Assembly: GCF_004664715.2 (NCBI RefSeq)
Contig: NC_051063.1
Location: forward strand, 111,638,329 to 111,702,328
Direction: 5' to 3'
Source of the DNA: Peromyscus leucopus
Lineage: Eukaryota > Chordata > Mammalia > Rodentia > Cricetidae
DNA: 64,000 nucleotides
Shown: piece by piece, positions 48,616-60,780 of the stretch
Layout: each line of letters opens with the position of its first letter
Numbering within the stretch: the first letter of the stretch is position 1
Translations under genes and position numbers: made by a program
Notes under the pieces: model-generated
The model's database searches: none
Seen by the model: the letters and a program-made list of their open reading frames with translations, nothing else
What the model was told of the DNA's origin: nothing

Positions 48616-50248
48616 GCTGTTTAAGTCTCAGAAAGTAAACACAACTCAGAAATCTCAGGAAGCTCCTGAAACCTGCAAGATACATAAGGCCCCACCCCAA
48701 GGTTTTACATCTAGTGATAGTTGGTGGAGAGAGGAGATTGCCAAGTCAGAGTTCGAAGGATGCAACTTCTTCAGTCCTGGTCTGTGATGGAGTGGGCTTT
48801 GTGATGATAGAGCTGCCTTTGATTCATCCATGTTCCTGTACATAACCCTGGAAACTCGTTGGTTCACTAAGGTAGACTCGAGTGGAATAGTTGCTTTGAT
48901 ATGTTATATGCACCTTATCCAAGGTGAATAGACATTTGTTTATATCTTCCCAGTAAACTCAGAAACCTTACCAATGACACACTATGAGCCCTCCCACTAT
49001 GGTGACCTGCTCCTGGATATATCCTTCAAGACTATGCTCTATTTTTCTTAAAGCCACATTTCCAGAGATGAATGCAATAACCCAAGCAATGGTGAATGAG
49101 TAAAACAGTTTGAAAATACTAACACGCCCTTTACTCTGTGGATCATCTAAATTAATGCAGCCAAAGTTTCTGTATATGTTCTGCTTTGCTTTTAATAGTC
49201 ACGTGCCATTTAGTGGCCTGTTTTATGCCAATTGTTACTTAAGAAATAGGTTTTTAATTGGCCAAACAAATCAATCCTAGTATTTTCTAAAATCTTTCAA
49301 AGATACCCAATAAGAAGGTTTTGTATTCAGACCACAACCAGAGTTTAAAAGGTTCAGAAGCACATCATCATCCCTAAGTAGAGACGACAGCTGAAATGTT
49401 TTCCTTTCAATGATTCATAAGGAACTGAAGAACAAATCCATTCTCCATGTGGCAGCCCTTTTCTTCTTCACTACGTTTCACTCTGTTTGCATCACAAACT
49501 GAACACAACTTCTAAGAGCACATTTTCTGGGAAAGAAAACTTGATTAAAATGGACAGCTCTGCCAAGAAGGAGAAGCTCATACCTCGATCGCCATTTTGC
49601 CAAGGAAAAGAAATGAATAAACCACAGCATGGATCTGTGTTACTAGTTTTGTGTTTCTGAACTGAAGCTTTGTGGAAAGATTTTGTCAGGATTTGTTAAG
49701 TGACTTTGACACGTTAGAGTACCCAACTCACAACGATGATAGCTCCTTCTCAAGACACTGCCTGAATAGCAGAGACAAGGGTTGCCTTGCATCTACTGGA
49801 GATTTCTACCTGCCTTCTCCCCAAAAAAGCACAAAATACCAGCACTGCATAGAACAATTGTCTCCTGTTCTATAAGGACAAGGACAAAGGAGGCACCTAA
49901 ATTGGACTATAAGAATTAACTGTAAATCCTTTAATAGCAAGAAGAAATTTGAATAAAAGAGGGAAGAATAAGAATCCACACAAAAACCCTGAGAACCATA
50001 TATGGAGAATGCTTTTCCTTCGTATTAGAAATCAAACACAAGAAACATTCTATAGCCAGTCCATTCATGCACTGATTTTTCTCTGAGACCCAGATTTCAG
50101 GAATTAAACATTTATGGAATGGCCAGGCATGGCCAGGAAATGAGAATATTGGGAACACCAAGAAAAATAAGGTAGTTTTCTGATCTCAAGGAGCTCTGAA
50201 TCAGAGAGTAGCATAAACGGATAAATGATAGTTTGTAAGTTCAATGGC
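48616..50248. other. Unique non-coding DNA
   Basis: No gene or repeat recognised. One short CpG-containing spot near 49582 (CTCGATCGCCATTTTGCC) stands out in otherwise CpG-poor sequence. Confidence 0.45.
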
Positions 50249-50342
50249 AAGGTGCTGATGAGGTAGCTTGGTGGGACATCAGTGCTTATCAGAGTGAGGC
50301 ATTGGGTTCAATCTTCAGCACCCTACACCCCCCCAAAAAAGA
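50249..50342 (+). mobile_element. ID-like SINE (tRNA-derived)
   Basis: AAGGTGCTGATGAGGTAGCT, then GGGTTCAATCTTCAGCACCC and a C/A-rich tail resemble the tRNA-Ala-derived ID element, diverged. Confidence 0.65.
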
Positions 50343-52196
50343 AAGTGGAAGAATAGTAGGAAAATAGCTGTATTTTGTTCTGCGATTTGTTCAGAGATCA
50401 GTAAGCCATACTTGGCTCTACCTCATCAATACCTTGAACCAGCTTGTTTCTTTCAAATAAACCTACAGGTTGAGGTGAAACTACAGCCCTTTCTGTTCTT
50501 TTTTTGAACATCTTCCAAGCTGAACTCCCCATATCCATATCCCTACAGTGCTGCACCATACAGACCCCTGGATAATTCATTCTGTACATTATCGGCTCTA
50601 CATGGGCTGCATCCCAAGAAAGAGAGCCAAAAGCCACAGCACATGCTTCAAAAAAAATCTCTGCAGCTCTTGAATTATTCAGGATACTATTAAAATGAGA
50701 CTCACGACTCACAGGGCAAATTAATTTTAATTTTTAAACAGGCAACATTTTTAACTGTTCATTTCCTTGAAATGTATCCATCCTGGCATTTTTATCATCT
50801 GAAGAGTAAGTAAAGCTTGCAGAGCAAAGAGAAAAAGAATTGGCATGCTCCTAATCTGGGACCCTAATATCCAAGAAGGAGTCTGCCAGAGTGAGCAAAA
50901 GTCACATCAGCTATTCTTAGAGGGCACACATCCTGAAAACCCCGTGTGGGTCTAAAAATGTCAGTGCTAAAAATCCACTTGCCCTCTGCTTTTGTCACAC
51001 GGGTAGGCAGACAGCCCTCTGAAACCCCAGTGTCTTCTGCCATAGCACTTGAACTCTGCAGCCTATTTCCACACTAAGACCCCAGGAAGACAGAAGCTGT
51101 GCCCTGTGCCGTTGACTCCTGAGCACAGCACGATGTTACACAAACCTCTCCTCAGCCCAGGAATTACATGGCTGTCCTCTGTGTTCCCAGCACCAAACCT
51201 GTGATGCCTCAGAAAAGCCTTACTGTCTTCATCTGAGTTTATACAGAATTTTTTATCTCTGTACGCTATGGCTTGTAGTCGAAGTGTTCTTTGAATACCC
51301 GGGAATAAAATAAAACCCTCACTGTTGTCTAAGCTTTGCCATGGAGATGCCTACTGTTTCTAACCTTCCTTTTATTCAGACTTTCAAAAGACTGAAGTGG
51401 CTGTCATGTATAACCCGAGATTGAAAAGGTCAAGGCTGGCTTAGTTCAGGGCTCCAAATACTATCTTGACAGCCTGGCAGAATCAAGAAGGCTCTTGAGT
51501 ATGCATCTGAATTGCCTCTCTATTCTTGGCTTTCCTGATTACTAAGAATCATAATAAAAAGAAAACATGAATATTTTTAGAGTTCCTCACAATACACTAC
51601 CACTCTCACAGTCAGTTTATCTGTGTCGTGATTTTAAAGAGAATCAATGAAGAAGAAAGGAATCATCTCTTTCAGAGTTTCTGCTTGGGTTCTCTACCCA
51701 TGTGATATTTCTGGACCCCAGGGTTTCCTTACCCTCATGTAAACTGGAACTCTTATTTCCGGTCAGAGGCCGTCACACTCACCAAAGAGCCTCCCTGTGT
51801 CACGACAAGACTCATCCTCCCAAGTAGAGCCCCAGTGGCCAGAGAAATGACTCTTCATTCCTGTTCCACCCATTCACAGCCGTGTTCTCCATCTGAGACC
51901 CTGGCATTATCTGAGCTCAGTCCACCATTTCTCTTAGTGGACACTTTCCCTGTGGATGTCTCTGCCTCCTGACTTTCTTCTATCCATCCATAGTCCACAG
52001 GGATTTCAAATATGTGTCTCTAAGCTGCAAATACTGTCATGCACCTTCTTGAAAGTATCCATATTCCAACTCCATCTTATTCTTTGCGACTCTTCCTGCC
52101 CCATTCTCAAATCACGTGCTGCAGCTATACAATAATGCTGACACACACCCCCCTCGGTTGTCATACTGCAGCCCATTGTGAATGTTGTGAATGCTG

Positions 52197-52198
<2 letters not shown>
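50343..52198. other. Unique non-coding DNA, repeat-poor
   Basis: About 1.9 kb with no recognised transposon or coding sequence. The 104-aa minus-strand frame at 50398-50712 shows no motif. Confidence 0.45.

Positions 52199-52250
<52 letters not shown>
52199..52250. repeat. (AG)n microsatellite
   Basis: About 26 perfect AG units. The Ser-Leu and Glu-Arg frames on either strand come from it. Confidence 0.98.
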
Positions 52251-52252
<2 letters not shown>

Positions 52253-52684
52253 CCAATTAATGACAGTTTAATCATTTTTCATGTCTAACCCAAGACTAGC
52301 TCTTTCATATAGTCTCCCACTGTTTTCACAAGAGTTTATCATTCATCTTCAGGCTCCTATCATTTTTGTGTTTTTGGTTTTGGTTTTTTTTTTAATCAAC
52401 ATTCTCAAATTATAAAGCCTTTTCCACATCAATCTTTCACTTTAGGACTCTCAACTTTTCCAACTATGCTTGCTACTTAGGAGAAAGAGGCCATGTATGA
52501 TTCATCTTTGAATTCCAGTGAGGATTTATGAATCATTCAGCAAACTTAAGAGAAATGAATTAGTTGAAAATAAAGTTTAATAATTAATGATGAGGAATGA
52601 AATCAGGGTAGCTTAAATTTTACTCTGCATTCTCTCAATAGCTTTTTTTGTTAAAAGCCAGTCTTCTGAATTCTTTTAAAAATT

Positions 52685-52914
52685 ACATTTATTTATTTAT
52701 TTATTTATTTATTTATTTGTTCAAGGTGTATATGTTTGTGCCTAAGTGTATGTATTTGTACCACATGTGTGCAAACGCCCAGGGAGGCCAAAAAAGGGCA
52801 TTGGATTCCTTGGAACTGGCTTACAGGCTGTTGTGAGGCACCATGCAAGTCCTAAGATCCAAATCTTGGTCTTTGGCAAAGCAGCAAGTACTCTTAAGCC
52901 ATCTCTCCAGCCCC
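52685..52914 (-). mobile_element. B2 SINE, minus strand, (TTTA)n tail
   Basis: Begins with (ATTT)n at 52685-52720 (the tail) and ends AAGCCATCTCTCCAGCCCC. Strongly diverged in the middle. Confidence 0.85.
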
Positions 52915-53435
52915 ATGAATATTATTTTATATCACTTCTAAACTGTTTTCTATTAGGAAAAAAACACACTGACTAGCTATACTCTTACTTTCAACCATGT
53001 AGCAGTCATATATCATGTAAATTAATAAACCAGCATCATTATGTTTATGTCAATCATCTATGGATGTGGTTAATGTAACTTAGTCCTCATGGGGCTGATA
53101 AGCTTCAGGTAGATTAACAAAACACTTTTAGGTCCAGTAATAATAAGAACAACCTTTTAAATCTATGTTAAGGTAGCTAGTCAACTTCTATCTTTATGGA
53201 ATTGCTTTTTAATTGAAATTAAAATTGTGAGGCTAAAACCATTGAGACTTAAATTTGGTAATTTTGCAGTAATGGCCTGACATAGATTATGAGTTATGAA
53301 CTCACAAGACTGCTGCTCTTAACCTAAATGAGTGAACTCAGCTGGGACTTAGATCAAATGACTTGGTTTGTTGCATGAGCATCATAATAAATCATGATTT
53401 CTACTTAGTGGCACTGTTTGCTGAAGCATAAGACA
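52915..53435. other. Unique non-coding DNA
   Basis: Nothing recognised. Confidence 0.5.
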
Positions 53436-53545
53436 GCCGGGGTTCAGTGGTAGAGTGGCTGCACACATAGCATACGGAAGCCCTCAGGTTCAATCCCAGT
53501 ACTGAAAAATAAAAGATAAATAAAAAATTTTAAAAAGCAAAAGAC
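53436..53545 (+). mobile_element. ID-like SINE with A-rich tail
   Basis: GCCGGGGTTCAGTGGTAGAG (A-box region), AGGTTCAATCCCAGTACTGA (B-box region) and an A-rich tail. Confidence 0.85.
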
Positions 53546-54007
53546 CTCGAAGTGCAGCCACACCCATCAGTTACCCAACACAAACCTTCTCTTGAGACTC
53601 GTGGTACTGCAGACAGTGATGCTGATGCGGTGGCTGCCGTTTCTAGCACCCTTGTGCTTTCACTTCTTCAGTAGGAAAAATTCCAGGCAACAAAGTAGCT
53701 TTTGCTAACACACAAACTTCTGACAAATTAAGCTGAACATAATTCACCTAAACAAAGAATGCTCGTTCAGAACCAAAAGATGTTCCAAAAACAACCCTGA
53801 AGTATGAACAGGAATGTCTGTAGAGTGAGCTTACAAGCCGCAATCATGACTGGACCTGGAAGAGAAATAACCTAGCTGATTATGCTAGACATCTGCTTTA
53901 GCTGAGAACAGTGTGATCAGGTGCGTGCCTTATTTGGGCATGATGTGATTAAGTTCATTACCTGTGGTTGACAAAAGCACAGCTGGAAACAACTGGCTGA
54001 AACCTGG

Positions 54008-54385
54008 TGTAATGGTTTATATTGACTGTCCACTTGGCAGCGCCTAGAGTCACCTAGGACACACGCCTCCTCTGGGCATGCCTGTGAGGGATTTCTAAAC
54101 TATGTAAGCCTCTGGGCGTGCCCGTGAGGGATATCTAGATTAAGAATTCTGGTCAGCAACATTCCATGGATGGGGATCCAGGCCTGAAAACAGACTGAGG
54201 ATGGGCTAGCAACCTGGGTCTGACTGTAACCATCCTAACTGCAATGAGCAGCTGTCTCAAGATCTTGTGACTGTGACTTCCCCACCATAGTGGACTGCAC
54301 CCCCAAAAGCTATGAGCCAAATAAAGCCTTCATTCATTAAACTGCTTTTGCCAGGGTATTTTATCACAGCAAACAGCCAAGATAG
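54008..54385 (+). mobile_element. LTR-like rodent repeat
   Basis: Starts TGTAATGGTTTATATTGACT. It has AATAAAG at about 54320 and ends near TTTTATCACAGCAAACAG, which fits the reverse-strand repeat at 11420-11777. Within it, a segment containing CTCTGGGCATGCCTGTGAGG is imperfectly duplicated (about 54070-54092 and 54110-54132). Family not assigned. Confidence 0.6.
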
Positions 54386-55104
54386 CTGGCTATAAATACA
54401 TTCCTACGACTTGTCTTTATACTAAGCCAAACTGCGTTTTTTGTTGTGTAAGAACTCACAATAGAAACACAGCCTCTGACTAAGGCCCCCTGTCTGTTTA
54501 ACAAGACTGTTGACAGCACTGGAGTAAATAAGCATAGCCCTGTCTTCAAAGGATATCAAGGTCTGATGGAAGAGATGCAGACTTAAATACAGACATAAGC
54601 GATGTTCACAAGGAATTGTGGGAATACAGGAATAAACGTTGTCTATGCATGGAGCAGTAGCTCTAGAAATTTCAGAAAGGCTTTACCAATATGTCAGCTG
54701 AGTCTAAAAAGACAAGTAAGAATTTTTCAGACAGGGAAGGGCATTTCAGGCAAGATGAATATAATTGGTAAAGTATTAAATACTGAAAGAGCTCAGACTA
54801 GGATGGTGAAAGCCACACCAGGAACACAGAGGAAAGGCACCTCTGGTTCCACTGAAGCTTTTAATGGACACTTTAATGTCTGTAATCGCCACTACAAACA
54901 CTAACTCACTTGCCATCTACAATGCTAATGCAATCTAGGTTTTCTAGGTCAAAATGTGATCCAGGTACCTCTGTCTTTTGGTATACTGTGTTTTTATAAA
55001 AATCAGTTTACTTTCTTGTGGGTAACTGCTCAATCCAATAAAAAAGACCCTCCTCCTCAGAGGCCCCAATGCTCACAGGCACTCATCGGTGAAATGCAAC
55101 ATGA
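54386..55104. other. Unique non-coding DNA
   Basis: Nothing recognised; the 100-aa frame at 54602-54904 shows no domain. Confidence 0.45.
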
Positions 55105-55840
55105 ACCTCCCATGCTAATGGGTTTGAAGAATTAATATTGTGAAAGTCACTGTACTACCAAAAGTAATCTACCGATTCAATGCAATCTCTATCAAAATTT
55201 CAAATTTAAAAAAAAATCTCAAAATGCATATGGAAACAAAAATTCCTGGAATAGTCAAAGTAATCATAGGCAAGAAAGAATAATGCCAGGATTCCAGTTA
55301 TACAACAGGATTATGGTAATAAATATGGTGTAGTGTAGGCACTAAAATAAATAAATGGAACCAAATAACAGACATGAACCTATGTAACTACAGAAGCCAT
55401 ATTTTTTTGCAAAGATATCAAAAATATACGTTGGAGAAAAGACAGCTTCTTCCATATATCACATTAGGAAAACTGGGTATCCACATACAAAAGCATGAAA
55501 CAATATCTCTGTCTCTCATCCTGAATGTAAATTAGTTCCAAATGAACCAAATATGCTCATGTAAGGCCTAACATGCTAAAACTGATACAGAAAAAAACAG
55601 AGAACATGCTTTAGCTCCTGTTTAGTTAACAGTGAGATACACAAGGCCATTGTGAGTAGGATTCATTATATCCACTTGGAATTACTGCCAACAACTGGGA
55701 AAGGAGACCTCATGAAACAAAAAGGAAATATTCATCAGAGTGAAGAAACAGCCTGTAGGTGAATAAAAAAAATCTTTTGTAGTTATGCATCTGACAGTTA
55801 AATTAAGGTTAATTAAATTTAATCAAACTTAAAGTAAATC
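55105..55840 (+). mobile_element. Old L1 ORF2 fragment
   Basis: Equivalent to about 17060-17790 of the large L1: GTAATCTACCGATTCAATGC, ATATGGAAACAAAAATTCCT, CATACAAAAGCATGAAACAA and GAGTGAAGAAACAGCCTGTA. No intact frame. Confidence 0.8.
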
Positions 55841-56780
55841 AAACTTTCAGAAACACCAAATGTTATTGGCTGAGGTCCTTCTCTTAGCCTAAAAGTGATA
55901 ATATGAACTCACCTCAAATTTATCAGTCTCTTTTTCAGTCATAAATGACATGGCAACTGTACATCTAGGAATGTAATTTGTGTTCTTAAATACTGTTTGG
56001 TGAAATTAAATAAACTCAAACTACTACACAGTACTCATGCAATGTACTCCACAGATATGGACCCCACTGGTTCAAGCCCATTCAACAATCTCTGTATGCC
56101 CCCAAACCTAAAGAATTGATCCCCTGAAACAGAAAGATATCCTTTGTGCCCCACAGAAAGGACTTTATCACATTCTCGTAACAATTAGTAGACAATAAAA
56201 TTCCAAGGGGTGGATCTTTGATCCATCTCTCATAATTTAAAAGTCACAAATTATCCCCAGAAGGCAAATAACTCTTCACAACTGGAGAAGTTGAGCTGAG
56301 AGTTCTTAAATCTTCTGGAAGCAAATGACCTTTATAAAGAGAACACTAAGCCAAGGTTTTTAGATCAAGTCGACAATGGTAAAATTAATTACACAGTTCA
56401 TACCCAAGATTTTTGTAACTTGACTATGCAAATACCCAAAAGTAGAATATTATATGATCATTGTCTATCACTCTTGCCATTATCACCATAGATTGTTGAT
56501 AAAAGATCTTTAGCATTATAACCATCTTGAAAAGATCTTTGAATATATACCATTTGTTCTATATAGAATTATCCAGCTGTACTGAAATAGTCTTACAGAT
56601 TTAGTTATTACTGAAATTATACTGACTTGGATTTGCCTTACATCACCAATTCTTCAGATGAAAGTCTGATAACAATTCATCTAAACATTCAAGGAGTCAT
56701 TATATGAGAACCATCTAGTATTTACTACATACCCACAACATTAACATAACACCTAGGAATAAAAATTCTGTTGAACTATG
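55841..56780. other. Unique AT-rich DNA
   Basis: Nothing recognised. Confidence 0.5.
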
Positions 56781-56860
56781 TAAGATTAAAAGAGTTCTAT
56801 ATACAATATGTTTTTTTCTATAAGATTAAAAGAGTTCTATATACAATATGTTTTCTTCTA
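56781..56860. repeat. 40-bp tandem duplication
   Basis: 56781-56820 and 56821-56860 differ at one position (T versus C in the terminal T-run). The unit starts TAAGATTAAAAGAGTTCTAT. Not a known repeat. Confidence 0.97.
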
Positions 56861-57045
56861 TATGAAGAATCTAGATGTTTTAAAAGCATCAAAAGGAACT
56901 ATTGAGAAAAGGAATGTAACCAGCAGAAGAAGAGAAAGAGGGCAGGAGGAACACTGGGTGTTCAGTGTGATCAAATGCACCGTATGCATGTGTGAAAGTG
57001 TCATAATGGAATTTTACACATACAATACACACTAATAAAAAGTAA

Positions 57046-57185
57046 AGGCCTTTAAACCCAGCACTCAGGAAGCAGAGGCAGGCAGATCTCTCTGAGTTGG
57101 AAACCAGCCTTGTATATACAGTGAGTTCCAGGACAGCCAGGGCTACACAGAGAAACATTGTCTTAAAAAACCAAAAAAGAAAAGA
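57046..57185 (+). mobile_element. B1 SINE, 5'-shortened
   Basis: GGCCTTTAAACCCAGCACTC, GGCAGAGGCAGGCAGATCTC region, TGAGTTCCAGGACAGCCAGG, then an A-rich tail. The first ~20 bases of B1 are missing. Confidence 0.92.
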
Positions 57186-57585
57186 AAACAAAAGAAAAGA
57201 AGAAAGAGATTATTGTCAATAGATTTCAGAAACATGACAAAGAAAAAGAACAGATATTGAGGCTATGTTATATTTAGTATGCCACTTTTCTTCAACATTC
57301 TTACAAGAAAGAGATAACTGTCTTGTAACTTGTCATAAATTTCTTCTCTAACAGCTCTGTGCTTGGATTCCATCTTTCATGTGGACATGAAACCCTCCTT
57401 CAGTTACTACATTTTAAATATATAGAGAGCAACCAATAGAGACTCTATTGTACTCATGACCACTACACCTCACAAAGTTAGTGTCTCATTGAAGTTCATT
57501 CTCAAGGACTTCAAAACAAAGGTATTATAGACCACAGATTTATTTTTTACTTCTACCCTCTGCTGAGTGATTCTCATAGGTGAAG

Positions 57586-57932
57586 TGCTGTGGATATCAC
57601 TCTATATAAATAAAACACTGATGGCCAGTGACCAGACAGGAAGTATAGGCGGGACAAGGAGAGAGGAGAATTGGGGAAACAGGAAGAAGGAGGGAGAGAC
57701 ACTACAGCCACCGCCAGGACAAGCAGCATGTAAAGATGCCGGTAAGCCACCAGCCACGTGGCAAGGTATAGATTTATAGAAATGGGTTAATTTAAGATAA
57801 AAGAATAGTTAGCAAGAAGCCTGCCACAGCCATACAGTTTATAAATAATATAAGCGTCTGAGTGATTATTTTATATGTGGATTGTGGGACTGCGGGGCTT
57901 GGTGGAGCCTGGAGAGAAGCCCTCCAACAACA
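57586..57932 (+). mobile_element. Solo LTR
   Basis: Termini TGCTGTGGATATCAC and CTCCAACAACA. TGAAG occurs directly before (57581-57585) and after (57933-57937). Shares GGACAAGGAGAGAGGAGAAT, CACGTGGCAAGGTATAG and AGCCTGCCACAGCCATACAG with 48226-48609. Confidence 0.85.
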
Positions 57933-57937
57933 TGAAG

Positions 57938-59153
57938 AGTAAGTAAAGATATGATCATAAATAATACTCTTCTGATGTTCAAGCTATAGTACACAGATCA
58001 TAATTCTACCACTGGAATAGAGTTAAACAATTGAGTGGCTTTCACTTTCCCTTAGTTTTCACTTGGCTGTTTCTGTGACACTCCAGATATTTCATGTTGA
58101 AGTTTGATGAACATATTGACCAGGTAGAACAGATCGTTTCCAAGTGTAAAGTGACAGCCACCTGTCTCTCCAAAGGTAGACGAGAAAGGACCCTAGGACA
58201 TGTTTTTTTTTCTGGGATTGAAGTTTGGTGATCATGGGTTTGCAGCACATAGGTTCTTATTGTTTATGAATATCACGACATGAGATACAGTTTCCTCTGA
58301 GTCTTACACAATGCTGCACAGCCACTGTTACATCCAATGACTCAACCCATCATTTAAGAAGAGAAATAAGGTCAGACCCTAGGCCAATTCTGACTAGAGT
58401 TATGACTGAGATAAAGATGTAACCAACTGGACACAATAGTGGTGCAGATCTGAGGATGCTCAGTCCTAAAGGAATGAAACTATAGTAAATTCATCAAAAC
58501 CAAATACTTTCTTCCTCTCATGAAAGTCTGATTTTCCAATCCCAACTCAAAAGGTAATAAAAAGTGTACTTTCTTTCTCTAGAGAGATGTTATTTTAAAA
58601 GTGGATTTTTATATAATTTTTCATACAATATCAATAAATCTCACTTTTTTACATTTACATCTCAATTTTTTACATTAACTATAACAGATATTTTTAGTTG
58701 AGAATAGAGTTTACTAAAATTCAAATAAGGAAACATGGTGGTATCTAGCAAGTAAGTAGAGGATGTTAGCCTAGATGGAAAATTACTTATTTAAATGTAG
58801 AATGAAGGAGGGTAGATATTATGAGACAGACACTTTCAGACCATTTCCACGATTGGCATATACCCTTTGAAAGTATATTGGAATATATCCTACAGTTCCC
58901 TTTTCTGCTATGATATTACACTGACTTGGATGGGTTAAGACTCCCCTAGCATGAAATCAATCAAAAGTGATAGGTATGTATAGACAATGGATCAAAGTAA
59001 ATGGAAGGAAAAAGAGGTCTATATTTAGCCTTGCTGCTCCAACAAAGCTATCTGGTTAAAAATAACAGGAGAAGAATAAGTGAGGAAAGGCAGGCACTCC
59101 TGCTAAGATACATTAGCGAGTTCACTAATTTGATAAAGTTTATCTGATAAAAA
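57938..59153. other. Unique non-coding DNA
   Basis: No gene or clear repeat seen. Confidence 0.5.
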
Positions 59154-59167
59154 AAAAACAATAGCTG

Positions 59168-59315
59168 GCTGGGCAGTGGTAGCACATGCCCAGCACTTGG
59201 GAGGCAGAGGCAGGCAGATCTCTGTGAGTTCGAGGCCAGCCTGGTCTACAAAGTGAGTTCCAGGAAAGGCGCAAAACTACACAGAGAAATCCTGTCTCGA
59301 AAAAAACAAAAACAA
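59168..59315 (+). mobile_element. B1 SINE with internal 8-bp deletion
   Basis: GCTGGGCAGTGGTAGCACAT then CCCAGCACTTGGGAGG: the usual CTTTAATC between them is missing. It ends CTGTCTCG plus an A-rich tail. AAAAAACAATAGCT occurs before it (about 59153-59166) and after the tail (about 59313-59326). Confidence 0.95.
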
Positions 59316-59355
59316 AAAACAATAGCTAGGAGGAAGCTTCAAACTTTTCAGTATA

Positions 59356-59519
59356 GGCCATGCACTGGTGGCACACACCTATAATCCCAACACTTGGGAA
59401 GCAGAGGCAGTCAGAACTCTGGGTTCAAGGCCAATCTGGTCTATAGAGTGAGTGAGTTCCAGGACAGTCAGGGAAGTCCTGATTACACAGAGAAGCCCTG
59501 TCACAAAAACAACAAAAAG
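59356..59519 (+). mobile_element. B1 SINE with internal insertion
   Basis: GGCCATGCACTGGTGGCACA, CAACACTTGGGAAGCAGAGG, GAGTGAGTGAGTTCCAGGAC. About 13 extra bases follow CAGTCAGG (GAAGTCCTGA and neighbours). A perfect 11-bp duplication TTTTCAGTATA lies at 59345-59355 and 59520-59530. Confidence 0.95.
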
Positions 59520-60084
59520 TTTTCAGTATAGATTTGTAAAGGTAATCAACAGAGAAAGAGAACTTGAATGTAGCCCTACTATCAACATTGTAAGTGAGGT
59601 GGCAGGAGGCAAGACATCAAAAGCCATTCATCCCACAGTTCCCTGACAACATAGAGCTCTATAAATAGTTAAGCTGGATGCATATCTATTGTCATTCACA
59701 GCCTTAATTCTTGGTGAATTACAAAGCCAAATGTAATATAAGAAATCATTAACACTTTAAAATAATTAGTTGGAAATGTATCCTAATTGTCTTACAAAGG
59801 CCATTAACACATAAAAGTGAAGAAACTACAATGTTAATTGCCAATTAATAACATAAAACACAAATTTTACACTTTTATCATCACAAGATATTATAAGCCA
59901 AAACAAGAGATAAACAGTAAAGTCAGAAAAATGTTTTACTTAAATATTACAAAACATACTTTTAAAAAATTGACATGTAAAAGTTCACACAAACTATTAT
60001 GAAGAAATCTAAAACTCCATTAACACTGTTAATGTGAAGTGTGGAAAAATAATTCACATGAAATAAAAAAGTTAAAATTATCAG

Positions 60085-60330
60085 TACACCATTATTCCTA
60101 GTCATCAGGGAAATGCAAGTTAATTATGAAATTGACATACTCTAGAAAACATTTGAACTGATAATGCTCAAGGATAATAAAGAAAATATCTAAAACTACA
60201 CTTGGAGAAGTGTTACCTAAACCTCTACAGAAATATTCTACCAGGGCTAAGAATTACCTCAGCAGTTGCCTTTGTATGAATATACCCCCAAAAAATATTT
60301 AAATGCTAACTTATAAAAGCTATTCAGATG
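60085..60330 (+). mobile_element. Ancient L1 ORF2 fragment
   Basis: Contains CTAGTCATCAGGGAAATGCA, the late ORF2 block also seen at 17950, but the rest is highly diverged. Confidence 0.45.
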
Positions 60331-60478
60331 AAATTGGGCATGTTCAGGGTGGTATGGCTATAACAGAGCATTATTTAGAAGTGCAAAGATTTAGAAATTA
60401 CTCCAAGTCACAGAATAGCTTCTGTCATTATAGAGGACTGAACATTTGACATTTTAGACACTCAAAGCTTTTGATCAC

Positions 60479-60774
60479 TGCTGTGAAGTAATCATTTTGT
60501 ATACTGTGAATAAGTGCTACTCTCATTGGTTTAATAAAGAGCTAATTTGCCAATATCTAGGCAGGAAGAGGTTAAGCAGGAGAGCCAGACTGAGAGAACA
60601 CTGGGAAGAAGGAGGGCAGAATCACAAAGAGGTGCCAAGAGAAGGAAGATTAACATGCCATGTTAAAGAAAGGTACCAAGCAATATGGTAGAATGAAGAT
60701 AAGAAATGTGGGTTAATAAGTCTCCATGTCATTTACTGGGGAGCAGGCAGCCCGAATGAAAAACTCTGCCTACA
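60479..60774 (+). mobile_element. Solo LTR, ERVK-type
   Basis: Termini TGCTGTGAAGTAATC and CTCTGCCTACA. A perfect 6-bp target duplication GATCAC lies at 60473-60478 and 60775-60780. Distantly like 27330-27821 (shared, in opposite orientation, AATAAAGAGCTAATTTGCC and GGGTTAATAAGTCTCC-type blocks). Confidence 0.9.
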
Positions 60775-60780
60775 GATCAC

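Noticed and set aside
49570..49610. CpG-containing YY1-like site as a promoter
   Set aside because: A single weak motif without a CpG island or transcript evidence.
53436..53545. tRNA gene
   Set aside because: It has A- and B-box-like motifs but no cloverleaf-compatible arms; it is an ID-type SINE with an A-rich tail.
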